DNA of 64,000 bases from Nostoc sp. PCC 7524 (GTDB lineage Bacteria; Cyanobacteriota; Cyanobacteriia; Cyanobacteriales; Nostocaceae), in NCBI RefSeq assembly GCF_000316645.1, contig NC_019684.1, forward strand, positions 1,054,001-1,118,000, read 5' to 3'. Position numbers and translations under genes: made by a program. How positions within the stretch are numbered: the first letter of the stretch is position 1; every line of letters begins with the position of its first letter. A model generated the notes under the pieces. The model was given only the letters and a program-made list of their open reading frames with translations. It ran no database searches and was not told the origin of the DNA. Positions 45,847 through 54,866 of this stretch are shown here, in pieces.

Positions 45847-47241
45847 ATGCTTGATTCCCATAAAGTAAAGGCTAGTGAAGCAGGAAAAACTCGGCTCAGA
45901 GAAGCCATGAAACAAGCAAAATTGACTCAAGAAGAACTAGCAATTCAAGCTCATGTCAGTGTTGATACTATTAAACGGTTACTAGAGACTAAACCTGCTC
46001 CTAACGGAGTCGAAAAGTGGGCTGTGAAAAATATTGCTAAAGTTTTAAAGATTAGCCCGTTAGATATAGTTTCTCCTCAAGATTGGAATCAACATCTGCA
46101 ATTATCACAAGAGTTTGCACCGCTTATTCAAGAAAAGATTCGCTCATTTTGTGGGCGTGGATTTGTATTTAAATCTTTTGAAGACTTCCTTAATCAATAT
46201 CCCAAGGGCTATTTTACGGTAATAGGTGATGCTGGGATGGGGAAAAGTGCCATAGCAGCCAAGTATGTTTATGACCATAAAGCGATTTGTTATTTTAATG
46301 TCTTGCAAGATGGACGCAATCGCCCAGAATTATTTCTCAAAAGCATTCGACAACAGCTAATTAATCGCTATCAGTTAGAAAATGCTGAGAATGATGATTT
46401 ATCAGCTTTATTAATGAAAGCTAGTACCAAAATTCCTGATGGTGAAAGATTGGTAATTGTAGTTGATGCGTTGGATGAAGTGGAACAAGAAGCGGGGGCA
46501 GAAAATATTTTATATTTGCCTAAAACTCTACCAAATAAAGTTTACTTCTTGCTAACGAGGCGACGTTATGAGCCTAATAAAAAGCGGTTATATACTGAAG
46601 GTGTTAAGCAGGTAGAGTTAAATTTAACTGCAAATGAGTATAATCAATTAAGCCGTAAAGATATCCAAGACTATATCCACTTCATTCTCAACAATGACCC
46701 AGAGCATAAAGATGGTTTGAGAAAGTGGATGCAGGAGAAAAATATTGTTGATGAAACTTTTATTGAGCAGGTAGCAGCGAAGAGTGAGAATAATTTTATG
46801 TACCTGCGCTATGTTTTACCAGACATTAGCAAGGGTGTTTATCAAGATTTAAGTTTAGAACAACTGCCCGATGGGCTTCAGGAATATTATCAAACCCACT
46901 GGGCGCGGATGGGGATGAATGAAAAACCCAATGAATTAAAGGTATTTATCCTCTATATTTTAGTAGAAATTGGTACGCCGATACCCTGTGAGATGATAGC
47001 TGATATCGCTCAACAGGATGATGAAGATAATGTGCAGAATGTTTTAAATGATTGGGTGGAATATTTGAAACAGCAAGTTATAGATAATGAGGAATGCTAC
47101 AGCGTTTATCACGCTAGTTTCTTAGACTTCTTAAAAGCTCAAAGAGCATTGCAAGCCAATAAAAAGATATTCAAGGAAGTTAATCAGCGCATTGTTGATT
47201 ACTGGGAACGGGAGAGGGGTGAAGATGGCGCAGATTTCTAA
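45847..47241 (+). CDS. STAND (NACHT/AP-ATPase-like) NTPase with N-terminal HTH
   Basis: 464 residues. An XRE-type helix-turn-helix (about 17-70: MKQAKLTQEELAIQAHVSVD) is followed by a P-loop ATPase with GDAGMGKSA (127-135), Walker B RLVIVVDALDE and LLTRRRYEP, then a helical arm with SENNFMYLRYVLPDI. This is the switch part of a STAND sensor. The usual C-terminal WD40 sensor is encoded by the next frame, which overlaps. The protein ends in DYWERERGEDGADF just where one-piece relatives continue into WD40 repeats. Confidence 0.88.
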   Translation: MLDSHKVKASEAGKTRLREAMKQAKLTQEELAIQAHVSVDTIKRLLETKPAPNGVEKWAVKNIAKVLKISPLDIVSPQDWNQHLQLSQEFAPLIQEKIRSFCGRGFVFKSFEDFLNQYPKGYFTVIGDAGMGKSAIAAKYVYDHKAICYFNVLQDGRNRPELFLKSIRQQLINRYQLENAENDDLSALLMKASTKIPDGERLVIVVDALDEVEQEAGAENILYLPKTLPNKVYFLLTRRRYEPNKKRLYTEGVKQVELNLTANEYNQLSRKDIQDYIHFILNNDPEHKDGLRKWMQEKNIVDETFIEQVAAKSENNFMYLRYVLPDISKGVYQDLSLEQLPDGLQEYYQTHWARMGMNEKPNELKVFILYILVEIGTPIPCEMIADIAQQDDEDNVQNVLNDWVEYLKQQVIDNEECYSVYHASFLDFLKAQRALQANKKIFKEVNQRIVDYWERERGEDGADF

Positions 47242-49198
47242 AAAATCCAGGGCAACCAAATCTTATGCTGATAAAGCTTATCTGGGCAAGTATCCTTACA
47301 ACCTCATTGAGTCGGAAAATGTAGAAAAGTATTATCAACTGCTGACTAATTTTGACTTTATCCAAGCCAAAATTAATCATCCTGAGTTTGGGGTGCAGGC
47401 ATTAATTGAAGATTATGATTTGATTGATGAATTAGCAGAGTTAGAACGCCCAGAATATAACTCAAAAAAAGTCAAAACCCTCAAGTTAATTCAACAAGCT
47501 TTGCAACTATCAGCCCATGTTGTGGCAATTGATAAAACCCAGTTAGTCAGTCAGTTGCACGGACGGTTGCTAGACAAAAAAATATCAGAAATTCCCGCAC
47601 TATTAACACAAGCCAAGCAGCAAACTACCGCTCCTTGGTTGCGTTCTTTAACTGCTAACCTAACACCCGCAGGGGGCAACTTAATTCGCACCCTGACTGG
47701 TCATAGTAGCTCGGTAACAGCAGTCGCCGTTGCCCCCGATGGGCAACGGGTGATTTCCGCATCCTCTGACAGCACAATCAAGGTGTGGTCACTCCAGACG
47801 GGGGAAGAACTACGCACTCTCTCTGGTCATAGTAGCGGGGTAACAGCAGTCGTCCTCACCCCCGATGGGCAGCAGGTGATTTCCGCATCCTCTGACCACA
47901 CAATCAAGGTGTGGTCACTCCAGACGGGGGAAGAACTACGCACTCTCTCTGGTCATAGTAGCGGGGTAACAGCAGTCGTCCTCACCCCCGATGGGCAGCA
48001 GGTGATTTCCGCATCCGACGACAGCACAATCAAGGTGTGGTCACTCCAGACAGGCAAAGAACTACGCACTCTCTCTGGTCATAGTCACTGGGTAAAAGCA
48101 GTCGTCCTCACCCCCGATGGGCAGCAGGTGATTTCCGCTTCCTATGACGAGACACTTAAGGTGTGGTCACTCCAGACAGGCAAAGAACTACGCACTCTCT
48201 CTGGTCATAGTCACTGGGTAAAAGCAGTCGTCCTCACCCCCGATGGGCAACAGGTGATTTCCACTTCCTCTGACAACACGCTGAAGGTGTGGTCACTCCA
48301 GACAGGCAAAGAACTACGCACTCTTACTGGTCATAGTGACTGGGTAACAGCAGTCGCCCTCACCCCCGATGGGCAGCAGGTGATTTCCGCATCCGACGAC
48401 AGCACAATCAAGGTGTGGTCACTCCAGACGGGGGAAGAACTACGCACTCTCTCTGGTCATAGTCGTGAGGTAACAGCAGTCGCCGTCACCACCGATGGGC
48501 AACGGGTGATTTCCGCTTCCTCTGACGAGACACTTAAGGTGTGGTCACTCCAGACGGGGGAAGAACTACGCACTCTCTCTGGTCATAGTAGCAGGGTAAC
48601 AGCAGTCGCCCTCACCCCCGATGAGCAGCAGGTGATTTCCGCTTCCTCTGACGGCACAATCAAGGTGTGGTCACTCCAGACGTGCAAAAAACTACGCACT
48701 CTCTCTGGTCATAGTGACTGGGTAACAGCAGTCGCCGTCACCGCCGATGGGCAACGGATGATTTCCGCTTCCTCTGACGGCACAATCAAGGTGTGGTCAC
48801 TCCAGACGGGGGAAGAACTACGCACTCTCTCTGGTCATAGTCGTGAGGTAACAGCAGTCGCTGTCACCGCCGACGGGCAACAGGTGATTTCCGCTTCCTC
48901 TGACAACACGCTGAAGGTGTGGCATCTCCAGACAGGGGAGGAACTACTCACCCTGAGTGGTCATAGTGAATGGGTAACAGCAGTCGCCGTCACCGCCGAT
49001 GGGCAAAGGGTAATTTCCGCTTCTTCTGACAAGACGCTGAAGGTGTGGCATCTCCAGACGGGGGAACTTATCGCCACTTTCACAGGAGAATCCCCCTTTT
49101 ATAGCTGCGCAGTTGCACTCGATGGCGTGACCATTGTGGCAGGGGATAGTTCTGGTAGGGTGCATTTTTTGCGTCTTGAAGGCATAAAAGGAGGATAA
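47225..49198 (+). CDS. WD40-repeat sensor protein overlapping the STAND ATPase gene
   Basis: 657 residues from ATG 47225, preceded by GAGAGGGGTGAAG as ribosome site and overlapping the ATPase gene by 17 bases. The first 150 residues (KYPYNLIESENVEKYYQLLT, then LKLIQQALQLSAHVVAIDKT) are the linker normally joining NTPase and propeller in APAF1-like cyanobacterial proteins. Then come 11 nearly identical 42-residue WD40 units (LRTLSGHS--VTAV, KVWSLQTG) and one divergent final unit. Start 47192 is possible but lacks a ribosome site. It probably binds the ATPase to rebuild the split sensor. Confidence 0.88.
   Translation: MAQISKKSRATKSYADKAYLGKYPYNLIESENVEKYYQLLTNFDFIQAKINHPEFGVQALIEDYDLIDELAELERPEYNSKKVKTLKLIQQALQLSAHVVAIDKTQLVSQLHGRLLDKKISEIPALLTQAKQQTTAPWLRSLTANLTPAGGNLIRTLTGHSSSVTAVAVAPDGQRVISASSDSTIKVWSLQTGEELRTLSGHSSGVTAVVLTPDGQQVISASSDHTIKVWSLQTGEELRTLSGHSSGVTAVVLTPDGQQVISASDDSTIKVWSLQTGKELRTLSGHSHWVKAVVLTPDGQQVISASYDETLKVWSLQTGKELRTLSGHSHWVKAVVLTPDGQQVISTSSDNTLKVWSLQTGKELRTLTGHSDWVTAVALTPDGQQVISASDDSTIKVWSLQTGEELRTLSGHSREVTAVAVTTDGQRVISASSDETLKVWSLQTGEELRTLSGHSSRVTAVALTPDEQQVISASSDGTIKVWSLQTCKKLRTLSGHSDWVTAVAVTADGQRMISASSDGTIKVWSLQTGEELRTLSGHSREVTAVAVTADGQQVISASSDNTLKVWHLQTGEELLTLSGHSEWVTAVAVTADGQRVISASSDKTLKVWHLQTGELIATFTGESPFYSCAVALDGVTIVAGDSSGRVHFLRLEGIKGG
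47680..49070 (+). repeat. 126-bp tandem WD40-coding repeats
   Basis: Eleven units of 126 bp are almost identical even at silent positions (GGTAACAGCAGTCGCC and AAGGTGTGGTCACTCCAGAC recur). The variable positions are mainly the two residues after GHS and the residue before T(I/L)KVW. This pattern suggests ongoing duplication or gene conversion with change limited to blade surfaces. Confidence 0.85.
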
Positions 49199-49210
49199 GA
49201 GAAAATAATT

Positions 49211-49774
49211 TTATCTGCCAAAGATGTCGCTGACGCTAATATTCACATCGGGGAAAGCTGGAATGAATAAAGTTTGACCGCTAGTAAATTTATGAATATG
49301 CTGATAGCCTGAGGCAACTGGTTGTTGATAAACTTCCACAATTTGCTCATGAATATCTACTAACCAAACTTCCATGATGTTTGCTACTGCATATAAAGGA
49401 ATCTTCTCTTCCCGGTCATACATCACAGTCGAATCAGCCACCTCAATCAGTAAAAAAATATCCTGGGGTTGGGGGTGTGCGCTTTCATAAAAATCATCAC
49501 GGGGTTTGAGTAATGCAACATCCGGCTGAGGTTCTGAATTATTGTTCAACGCAATAGGATTTTGAGCAGCAACTATGACACGCTTTCCCAACAACTGCAC
49601 CAACAAATTAATCAGACGATTCACACAAGCAGCGTGTTTTGTCCCTATCGGCGACATCTCAATAATCTCTCCCCGTATCAGTTCTAATCGGTCATCTTCT
49701 GTAAAAATACCCGACTCAATCATTTTGTGGTATTGCTCAACTGTGAACTTCCGTCTTAATAACTGCACAGTCAT
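49211..49774 (-). CDS. Uma2-family (DUF820) PD-(D/E)XK endonuclease
   Basis: 187 residues from Met 49774 (TVQLLRRKFTVEQYHKM), preferred over 49792. RLELIRGEIIEMSPIGTKHA, then SEPQPDVALLKP and IFLLIEVADSTVMYDREEKIP, contain the Glu, Asp and Glu of the nuclease-like core. YAVANIMEVWLVD is also typical. Hundreds of paralogues occur in cyanobacteria, and the role is unknown. It is convergent with the WD40 gene and divergent from the second STAND gene. Confidence 0.9.
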   Translation of the reverse strand: MTVQLLRRKFTVEQYHKMIESGIFTEDDRLELIRGEIIEMSPIGTKHAACVNRLINLLVQLLGKRVIVAAQNPIALNNNSEPQPDVALLKPRDDFYESAHPQPQDIFLLIEVADSTVMYDREEKIPLYAVANIMEVWLVDIHEQIVEVYQQPVASGYQHIHKFTSGQTLFIPAFPDVNISVSDIFGR

Positions 49775-49819
49775 AACTACCCCCAATCTCACCTTATCTT
49801 TTAATTATTTCTCATAATT

Positions 49820-50998
49820 ATGAATTCATCACCCACACCACCCGCCACTAATCATCCCAGAGGACATCCTAGGGAGTTTGAGCCAATTATTACCGCAAAA
49901 AGCCACAACTTTATCGGGCGTGAATTTGTCTTTACAGCGATTCATGACTTTATTCACCGTTATCATCGCGGTTACTTTACTATCATCGGCGCACCCGGTA
50001 GCGGTAAAAGTGCGATTCTGGCTAAATATGCCCTAGATAATCCTGATGTTGTCTATTACAACGTGGAACTTGCAGGTAAAAATCGGGCTGACGAATTTCT
50101 GAGGAATATCTGCACGCAATTGTTAGAGACGTTGCAGGAAACATCTGTCAATCACCTCCCAGATAACGCCACAGACGGGAGTTGGTTTTTATCGTTGCTA
50201 CTTCAGCAAATTAGTGAACAGTTGCAAGACAATCAAAAGTTAATTATTGCCATTGATGGGTTAAATTTTATTGACCGCAATTTACAACCCCCAGGCGCGA
50301 ATTTGTTTTATCTCCCCCGCTATCTCCCGGATGGTGTCTACTTTCTCCTCACCCGTAGACCATTTGTCAGGGAAAAGTCGGGTTTGTTAATTGAAGCACC
50401 GTCTCAAAGTCTGGATTTAGCAGATTATCCAGCAGAAAATCGGCGGGATGTTGAAGGTTATATTCGGGAGAACCTAACCCCCCTAACCCCCCTTCCCTAC
50501 GAGGGAAGGGGGGGACATGAGACTGGACGAGGGGGACAAGAAAATTACTCCCCTCTCCTTGCAGGGGAGGGGTTGGGGGAGGGGTCAAGCGAACAAGAAT
50601 TCTGCACGCACCTCACCACGGAATCGGAAAATAATTTTATGTACCTCAGCCAGATTCTTCAAGCTATTGCTGATGGTTTCTACTCTGAACCGTTTCAATA
50701 CAATCAAATTCCCCCAGGTTTAGAGACATATTATCAGCAGCACTTACAGGCAATGATTCCACCTGCACAACACTCAGAATTTACCTCGGCGGTGTTGCGT
50801 CAATTAGTCAAGCAGCCAACACCAATATTAGCAGCCGCGATCGCTGAGATTCTAGATACAGATGAATTTGAAGTTGAGGAAGTTCTAGAACATTGGACTG
50901 AATTTTTACAACAGGAACGCAACGCTGAAGCAACTGATTACAGTCTTTATCATTCCCATTTCCGTGACTGGTTGATTAAACAACAAAGCATTGAGTAA
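49820..50998 (+). CDS. Second STAND-type ATPase, without HTH or WD40
   Basis: 392 residues, clearly related to the ATPase at 45847: FVFTAIHDFIHRYHRGYFTI, the P-loop GAPGSGKSAI (57-66), Walker B LIIAIDGLNFID, LLTRRPF and ESENNFMYLSQIL. It lacks the helix-turn-helix and any sensor repeats and ends in YHSHFRDWLIKQQ. Residues about 217-256 (LTPLTPLPYEGRGG onward to GEGLGEGS) are an in-frame insertion of the Nostoc CCCCTTCCCT/AGGGAAGGGG palindrome family. It may be a truncated paralogue or an adaptor ATPase. Confidence 0.85.
   Translation: MNSSPTPPATNHPRGHPREFEPIITAKSHNFIGREFVFTAIHDFIHRYHRGYFTIIGAPGSGKSAILAKYALDNPDVVYYNVELAGKNRADEFLRNICTQLLETLQETSVNHLPDNATDGSWFLSLLLQQISEQLQDNQKLIIAIDGLNFIDRNLQPPGANLFYLPRYLPDGVYFLLTRRPFVREKSGLLIEAPSQSLDLADYPAENRRDVEGYIRENLTPLTPLPYEGRGGHETGRGGQENYSPLLAGEGLGEGSSEQEFCTHLTTESENNFMYLSQILQAIADGFYSEPFQYNQIPPGLETYYQQHLQAMIPPAQHSEFTSAVLRQLVKQPTPILAAAIAEILDTDEFEVEEVLEHWTEFLQQERNAEATDYSLYHSHFRDWLIKQQSIE
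50471..50588. repeat. Palindromic repeat inserted in a coding region
   Basis: CCTTCCCTACGAGGGAAGG and CTCCTTGCAGGGGAGGGGTT palindromes, of the kind found inside the MITE at 44514-44695, lie in frame within the second STAND ATPase. The insertion added about 40 residues rich in Gly, Pro and Leu without a stop. Confidence 0.8.
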
Positions 50999-51004
50999 AC
51001 ACTT

Positions 51005-51889
51005 TTAAGTATTTACCTCAATCGATTTAATAGCCTCTAACTCTTCTTTGATAGATAGAGGTTTATACCCCAAGATAAACGCCTGAGAACTATCTAAAGA
51101 AACATCTGCTGGTCTTGGTGCTGCCATTTTCACATCTTGCTGACGACAACCTTTAAGTCCAGTCTCAGGCAGTTGAAAAACCTCGACTAAAAGCCGCCCG
51201 AAATCATAGCGAGAAATCCGTTCTTTGCCGCCTAGATGAATAATGCCATGCACTTTTTCTAATGCTAATAACAACCCCTGCGCCGCAGTATCTGCACTGG
51301 CTGGTGTGCGAAATTCATCAATAAATAAATTGAGTTCTTTGCCTGCTGTTAAAATTTCAATAAATGGCTGAATAAAACTTGTGGCTGTCGGTGTGGCATT
51401 ACCAAACATTAATGGCATTCTGCACACTGCTGTCATGGGATAGCGTTCTAACATCCCTATTTCTGCTAATACTTTTTGCTCACCATAAATATTAACGGGA
51501 CACACCGCATCTGTTTCTTTGTAAGGAGCATTTAAGCCATCAAAAACTAAATCAGTTGATGTAAAAGCACAAGGAATTTGATAATCTGCACACAGCCCGG
51601 CAATATTACAAGAGGCAATAACATTAACTAGATGTGATTCTTCAGGATGGGTTTGACAAAAGTTTGGTTGCGATCGCGCGGCTGTATGAATAACTGCATC
51701 CGGTTGAATTTCTTGAAATATCTGCTTTAATTCTGCAAAGTCGGTTAAATTTAATTTAATTAAATTAATCCCAGGAATTTCTAAATCATGGGAGCAATAA
51801 GTTCCATAAACTTGCCAATTTTGTTTAGCTATTTGGCAAAGATGCCATCCCAGAAAACCACTTGCTCCTGTAATTAACAGTTTTCTCAT
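51005..51889 (-). CDS. RmlD-like short-chain dehydrogenase/reductase (sugar nucleotide)
   Basis: 294 residues. An N-terminal NAD(P) site LLITGASGFLGWHL, then DAVIHTAARSQPNFC and the catalytic PVNIYGEQKVLAEIGML (Tyr-x3-Lys), identify the RmlD/extended SDR group. The family includes dTDP-4-dehydrorhamnose reductase, but the substrate here is open. The gene lies nine bases downstream of the TPR lipoprotein gene on the same strand. Confidence 0.85.
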   Translation of the reverse strand: MRKLLITGASGFLGWHLCQIAKQNWQVYGTYCSHDLEIPGINLIKLNLTDFAELKQIFQEIQPDAVIHTAARSQPNFCQTHPEESHLVNVIASCNIAGLCADYQIPCAFTSTDLVFDGLNAPYKETDAVCPVNIYGEQKVLAEIGMLERYPMTAVCRMPLMFGNATPTATSFIQPFIEILTAGKELNLFIDEFRTPASADTAAQGLLLALEKVHGIIHLGGKERISRYDFGRLLVEVFQLPETGLKGCRQQDVKMAAPRPADVSLDSSQAFILGYKPLSIKEELEAIKSIEVNT

Positions 51890-51898
51890 ATCCAGCCT

Positions 51899-52669
51899 CT
51901 AGCCCCTCTCCTCTAGCTCCTTTTTCTCCTGAATCAATTCCTGAAACTGCTGATTATTGCGTACTTTAGCAAAATCTGGGTCAACTTTGGCTAACTGTTG
52001 GTACTTATCGGGGGCGAGTTGAATCGCTTTTTTTAAATTAGTAATAGTTAATCCCAGATTACCTTGTAAGGCATAGGTACAAGCCTGATTGTAATAGGCT
52101 TCTGGTTTTTCCGGGTTGAGGGCGATCGCTCGTTCATAGGACTTTAACGCCTCTTGATATCGTTGCATTTTCGTCAACGCAATCCCCCGATTAATCCAAG
52201 CTGCGGCTTTGTTGGCTTCGAGGGCGATCGCTTTGTCGTATGCTGCTACTGCACCTTGATAATTTTGCAGAGTTATTAATACATTGCCTCGGTTATACCA
52301 AGCTTCATCCTTCTGTGGCTGGAGAGCGATCGCTTGATCGTAGGATGAGAGGGCATCTTTATATTTTTGCAAGGATGCTAAGGCATTACCCCGATTAATC
52401 CAAATATCTGCACTCTCTGGTTTAATGGCGATGGCTTGATCATATACGGCGATCGCATCTTGATAACGTTGCCCATCAAATAAATGATTCCCTTGCAGAA
52501 ATAACTGCTCTGCTTTTTGGCTATCCTTTACTTCTGTAAGTACCTGGGAAACATTAATCTGCTTTACCACTTCCTTAGTCTTTTGTGTCGATGACTTTAC
52601 CCCATCACTACAACCAAAGACAAAGAAAACAATAAAACCACAGGCAACTAAACATTGTCGCCCGATCAT
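51899..52669 (-). CDS. TPR lipoprotein
   Basis: Start taken at Met 52669, because it gives a lipoprotein signal IGRQCLVACGFIVFFVFGC with a lipobox-like FVFGC; the 52696 start would bury it. 256 residues with about five to six TPR units (YQDAIAVYDQAIAIKPESAD and similar) and a C-terminal KVDPDFAKVRNNQQFQELI. Its TPR part resembles that of the coiled-coil protein at 13020. Probably a membrane-anchored scaffold. Co-directional with the RmlD-like gene. Confidence 0.82.
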   Translation of the reverse strand: MIGRQCLVACGFIVFFVFGCSDGVKSSTQKTKEVVKQINVSQVLTEVKDSQKAEQLFLQGNHLFDGQRYQDAIAVYDQAIAIKPESADIWINRGNALASLQKYKDALSSYDQAIALQPQKDEAWYNRGNVLITLQNYQGAVAAYDKAIALEANKAAAWINRGIALTKMQRYQEALKSYERAIALNPEKPEAYYNQACTYALQGNLGLTITNLKKAIQLAPDKYQQLAKVDPDFAKVRNNQQFQELIQEKKELEERG

Positions 52670-52962
52670 ACTGCACCTATAGAACTCATAAACCAATGTT
52701 AAAACTACCCATTTTCTGAAATCGTATTAGCCATCACGAATGTGTTGAGATAGTTTTGTGCATATTTTGACAGTTTACTCTACTTCTTGAAATAACTGTT
52801 GGTCATGAAACTTTACCATACTGTGTTAATGAAAGCAAATTGTTACTATGTCCTGAAACTCAAAAGTCGTGAAATTACTGGATACTTGGTGAAGCAATAG
52901 ATTATGCCCCACCAGGCGATCGCAGTTATTATAAGACTGCTATTTGATGAAACATTCTCTTT

Positions 52963-53051
52963 AGACATCTCCAGAAATTAAATATGCGTTTTCCAGAAAC
53001 CTTGTAGAGACGTTCCATGAAACGTCTCTACATTCTTTTTTGGAGATGTCT
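52963..53051. repeat. 90-bp dispersed palindromic repeat, copy 2
   Basis: Begins AGACATCTCCAGAAATTAAA and ends TTTTTTGGAGATGTCT, the reverse complement of the copy at 15993-16082 with only a few changes in the centre. The pairing of ends and core is kept in both copies. Confidence 0.8.
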
Positions 53052-53063
53052 TTTGACTTCTAG

Positions 53064-53157
53064 CTGTCACCTGTAACCTGTAACCTATCACCTGTAACCT
53101 GTAACCTGTAACCTGTAACCTGTAACCTGTAACCTGTCACCTGTAACCTGTCACCCA
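53064..53157. repeat. CCTGTAA/CCTGTCA heptamer repeats
   Basis: About 13 tandem heptamers, the same family as between cas1 and cas2 and (inverted, GGTGACA) at 44185, 54575 and 61680. Confidence 0.9.
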
Positions 53158-53208
53158 TCTTTATTGAATACCTTGGGTAATTGATTCTACTAGGGCAAAA
53201 TAGAAAAC

Positions 53209-54564
53209 ATGACGAGTGAACCTAATTCCCCCAAACCACCAACCCCAGAATTCATCCCTGAAGATGATTTGCAACCCAATGACTTTGATGGTGCCAGAAC
53301 AGGTGACAATCACCTCACCCCCGGAACAATGGCAGCTAAACAAGCCTTAGCTGCGATTTCTTCTTTACAATCTCCGCAAAATACAGCCGCCCTGCAACAA
53401 GCCCATTCCAACTTCTCCACCAGCCCTAAACCGCAATTAATAGTCAAGCCGAGGGCGTTGTTAATTACAGTCATAGCGATCGCCCTGACTATCCTAGGCA
53501 TTGTCCTCAATAACTGGATTATCGGCACAATTGGGACGCTGGGGACTTTGCTGTTATCTTTAGCAATCCTTTTACCCTGGCTACAATATCTAGTCCAGAC
53601 ATGGTTTACTGCTCAAGATAGAACCGTATTTGTGGCCTTGGTGGGAATGATAGTAGCACTCATTGGTAGTGTAAAGTTTACTGGTTTAGGCGATCGCTTA
53701 CTGTTGTGGGGAAAACGAGTTAACTGGGAAGCGTCGGGGACTCTGGCGGAGTGGTTTGGCGCTTTGGGACAAATTCTCATCGCCATTATTGCTGTGTATG
53801 TAGCGTGGCGACAATACGTCATCTCCAAAGACTTGACAATTCAGCAAAACCTATTAACAGTTCAGCAAAATATTATTACCCAACAACAAACCATCGATTC
53901 CTACTTCCAAGGCGTTTCTGACTTGGTGTTAGATGAAGAAGGATTATTAGAAGATTGGCCCCAAGAAAGAGCGATCGCGGAAGGTCGCACAGCAGCAATT
54001 TTTAGTAGTGTTGACGGTAGTGGGAAAGCCAAAATTCTCCGTTTCTTGTCCCGTTCTAAGTTACTCACACCCCTCAAACGCGATCGCCGTTTAGGTAGAG
54101 CTATTCTCAACGGTATTGGCGGTTACGAGGAAGATCGTTTGGATGGTGTGCGCGTCATCGATTTAGGTGTCATGCTAGCCGCCGCCGACTTAGCACATAC
54201 AGATTTACGCTGGACTGATTTGAGCGAAGCCAATCTTGTCCGTGCTAACCTTAGTGGTTGTGATTTAGTTAAAGCCAATTTTTCCCGTACTATCTTATAC
54301 GATGCTAATCTCAGTGGTGCTGACTTAAATGGGGTACGTCTATTCTACGGCTCACATGAGAAAGCATCACCCCGCAGTCGCACCGAACCACCCAATTACC
54401 AAACCGGGGAATTTACGGGTGCTGTCGTAGAAAATGCTGATTTTACCAACGTACAACGAATGTCTGAATCTGTCCGTCATTACTGTTGTACCTGGGGTGG
54501 GGAAAAAACTAGAAGTACGATTCCCGGCGGTTGTGAAGGGATTCCTAATCAGTTGGGAAGGTAG
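53209..54564 (+). CDS. Membrane protein with C-terminal pentapeptide repeats
   Basis: 451 residues. A cytosolic N-terminus of about 80 residues is Pro-rich. Membrane segments lie at about 84-130 (LLITVIAIALTILGIVLNNW and following), 140-158 and 184-203 (LGQILIAIIAVYVAWRQYVI). A helical QQNLLTVQQNIITQQQ stretch follows. The C-terminus has about ten pentapeptides (ADLAHTDLRWTDLSEANLVR and so on) and two late Cys (HYCCTWGG). Similar cyanobacterial proteins have no known function. Confidence 0.8.
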   Translation: MTSEPNSPKPPTPEFIPEDDLQPNDFDGARTGDNHLTPGTMAAKQALAAISSLQSPQNTAALQQAHSNFSTSPKPQLIVKPRALLITVIAIALTILGIVLNNWIIGTIGTLGTLLLSLAILLPWLQYLVQTWFTAQDRTVFVALVGMIVALIGSVKFTGLGDRLLLWGKRVNWEASGTLAEWFGALGQILIAIIAVYVAWRQYVISKDLTIQQNLLTVQQNIITQQQTIDSYFQGVSDLVLDEEGLLEDWPQERAIAEGRTAAIFSSVDGSGKAKILRFLSRSKLLTPLKRDRRLGRAILNGIGGYEEDRLDGVRVIDLGVMLAAADLAHTDLRWTDLSEANLVRANLSGCDLVKANFSRTILYDANLSGADLNGVRLFYGSHEKASPRSRTEPPNYQTGEFTGAVVENADFTNVQRMSESVRHYCCTWGGEKTRSTIPGGCEGIPNQLGR

Positions 54565-54866
54565 TCAAGATATAGCAGGGGACAGGTGACAGGTGACAGG
54601 TGACAGGTGACAGGTTACAGGTGACAGCCTTTCATTGTCAGGGTTTTAGGATTGTTGGATGTCCTAATCTATAGCTGTAGACAAGGCGATTAGGACATGA
54701 CTAAAAGCTCAAACTCATTCATGGCATGGATTTTACTATTGCCTCTTGCCTCTTGCCTATTGCCTTCTGCTATATAAGGTGTGGGAAGTATCACCATAGT
54801 AAGGAAATATCTCACAAAAGAACTCCGCGCTACTTTGCGTGAACCTCTGCACACCTCTGCGTTAAA
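54565..54866. other. Intergenic repeats downstream of the pentapeptide membrane protein
   Basis: GGTGACA heptamers (about 54580-54626), TTGCCTCTTGCC units near 54740, and an ACCTCTGC-type repeat near 54840. The stretch TAAAAGCCTCTGATGGTAAT seen near 44230 and 61790 is matched only weakly here. No gene. Confidence 0.6.

Larger units (their letters stand above)
52697..53208. other. Intergenic region with repeats
   Basis: No gene is present. A 200-bp AT-rich stretch is followed by copy 2 of the 90-bp palindrome (52963-53051) and a long run of CCTGTAA heptamers (about 53064-53157) just before the next gene. Confidence 0.6.
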
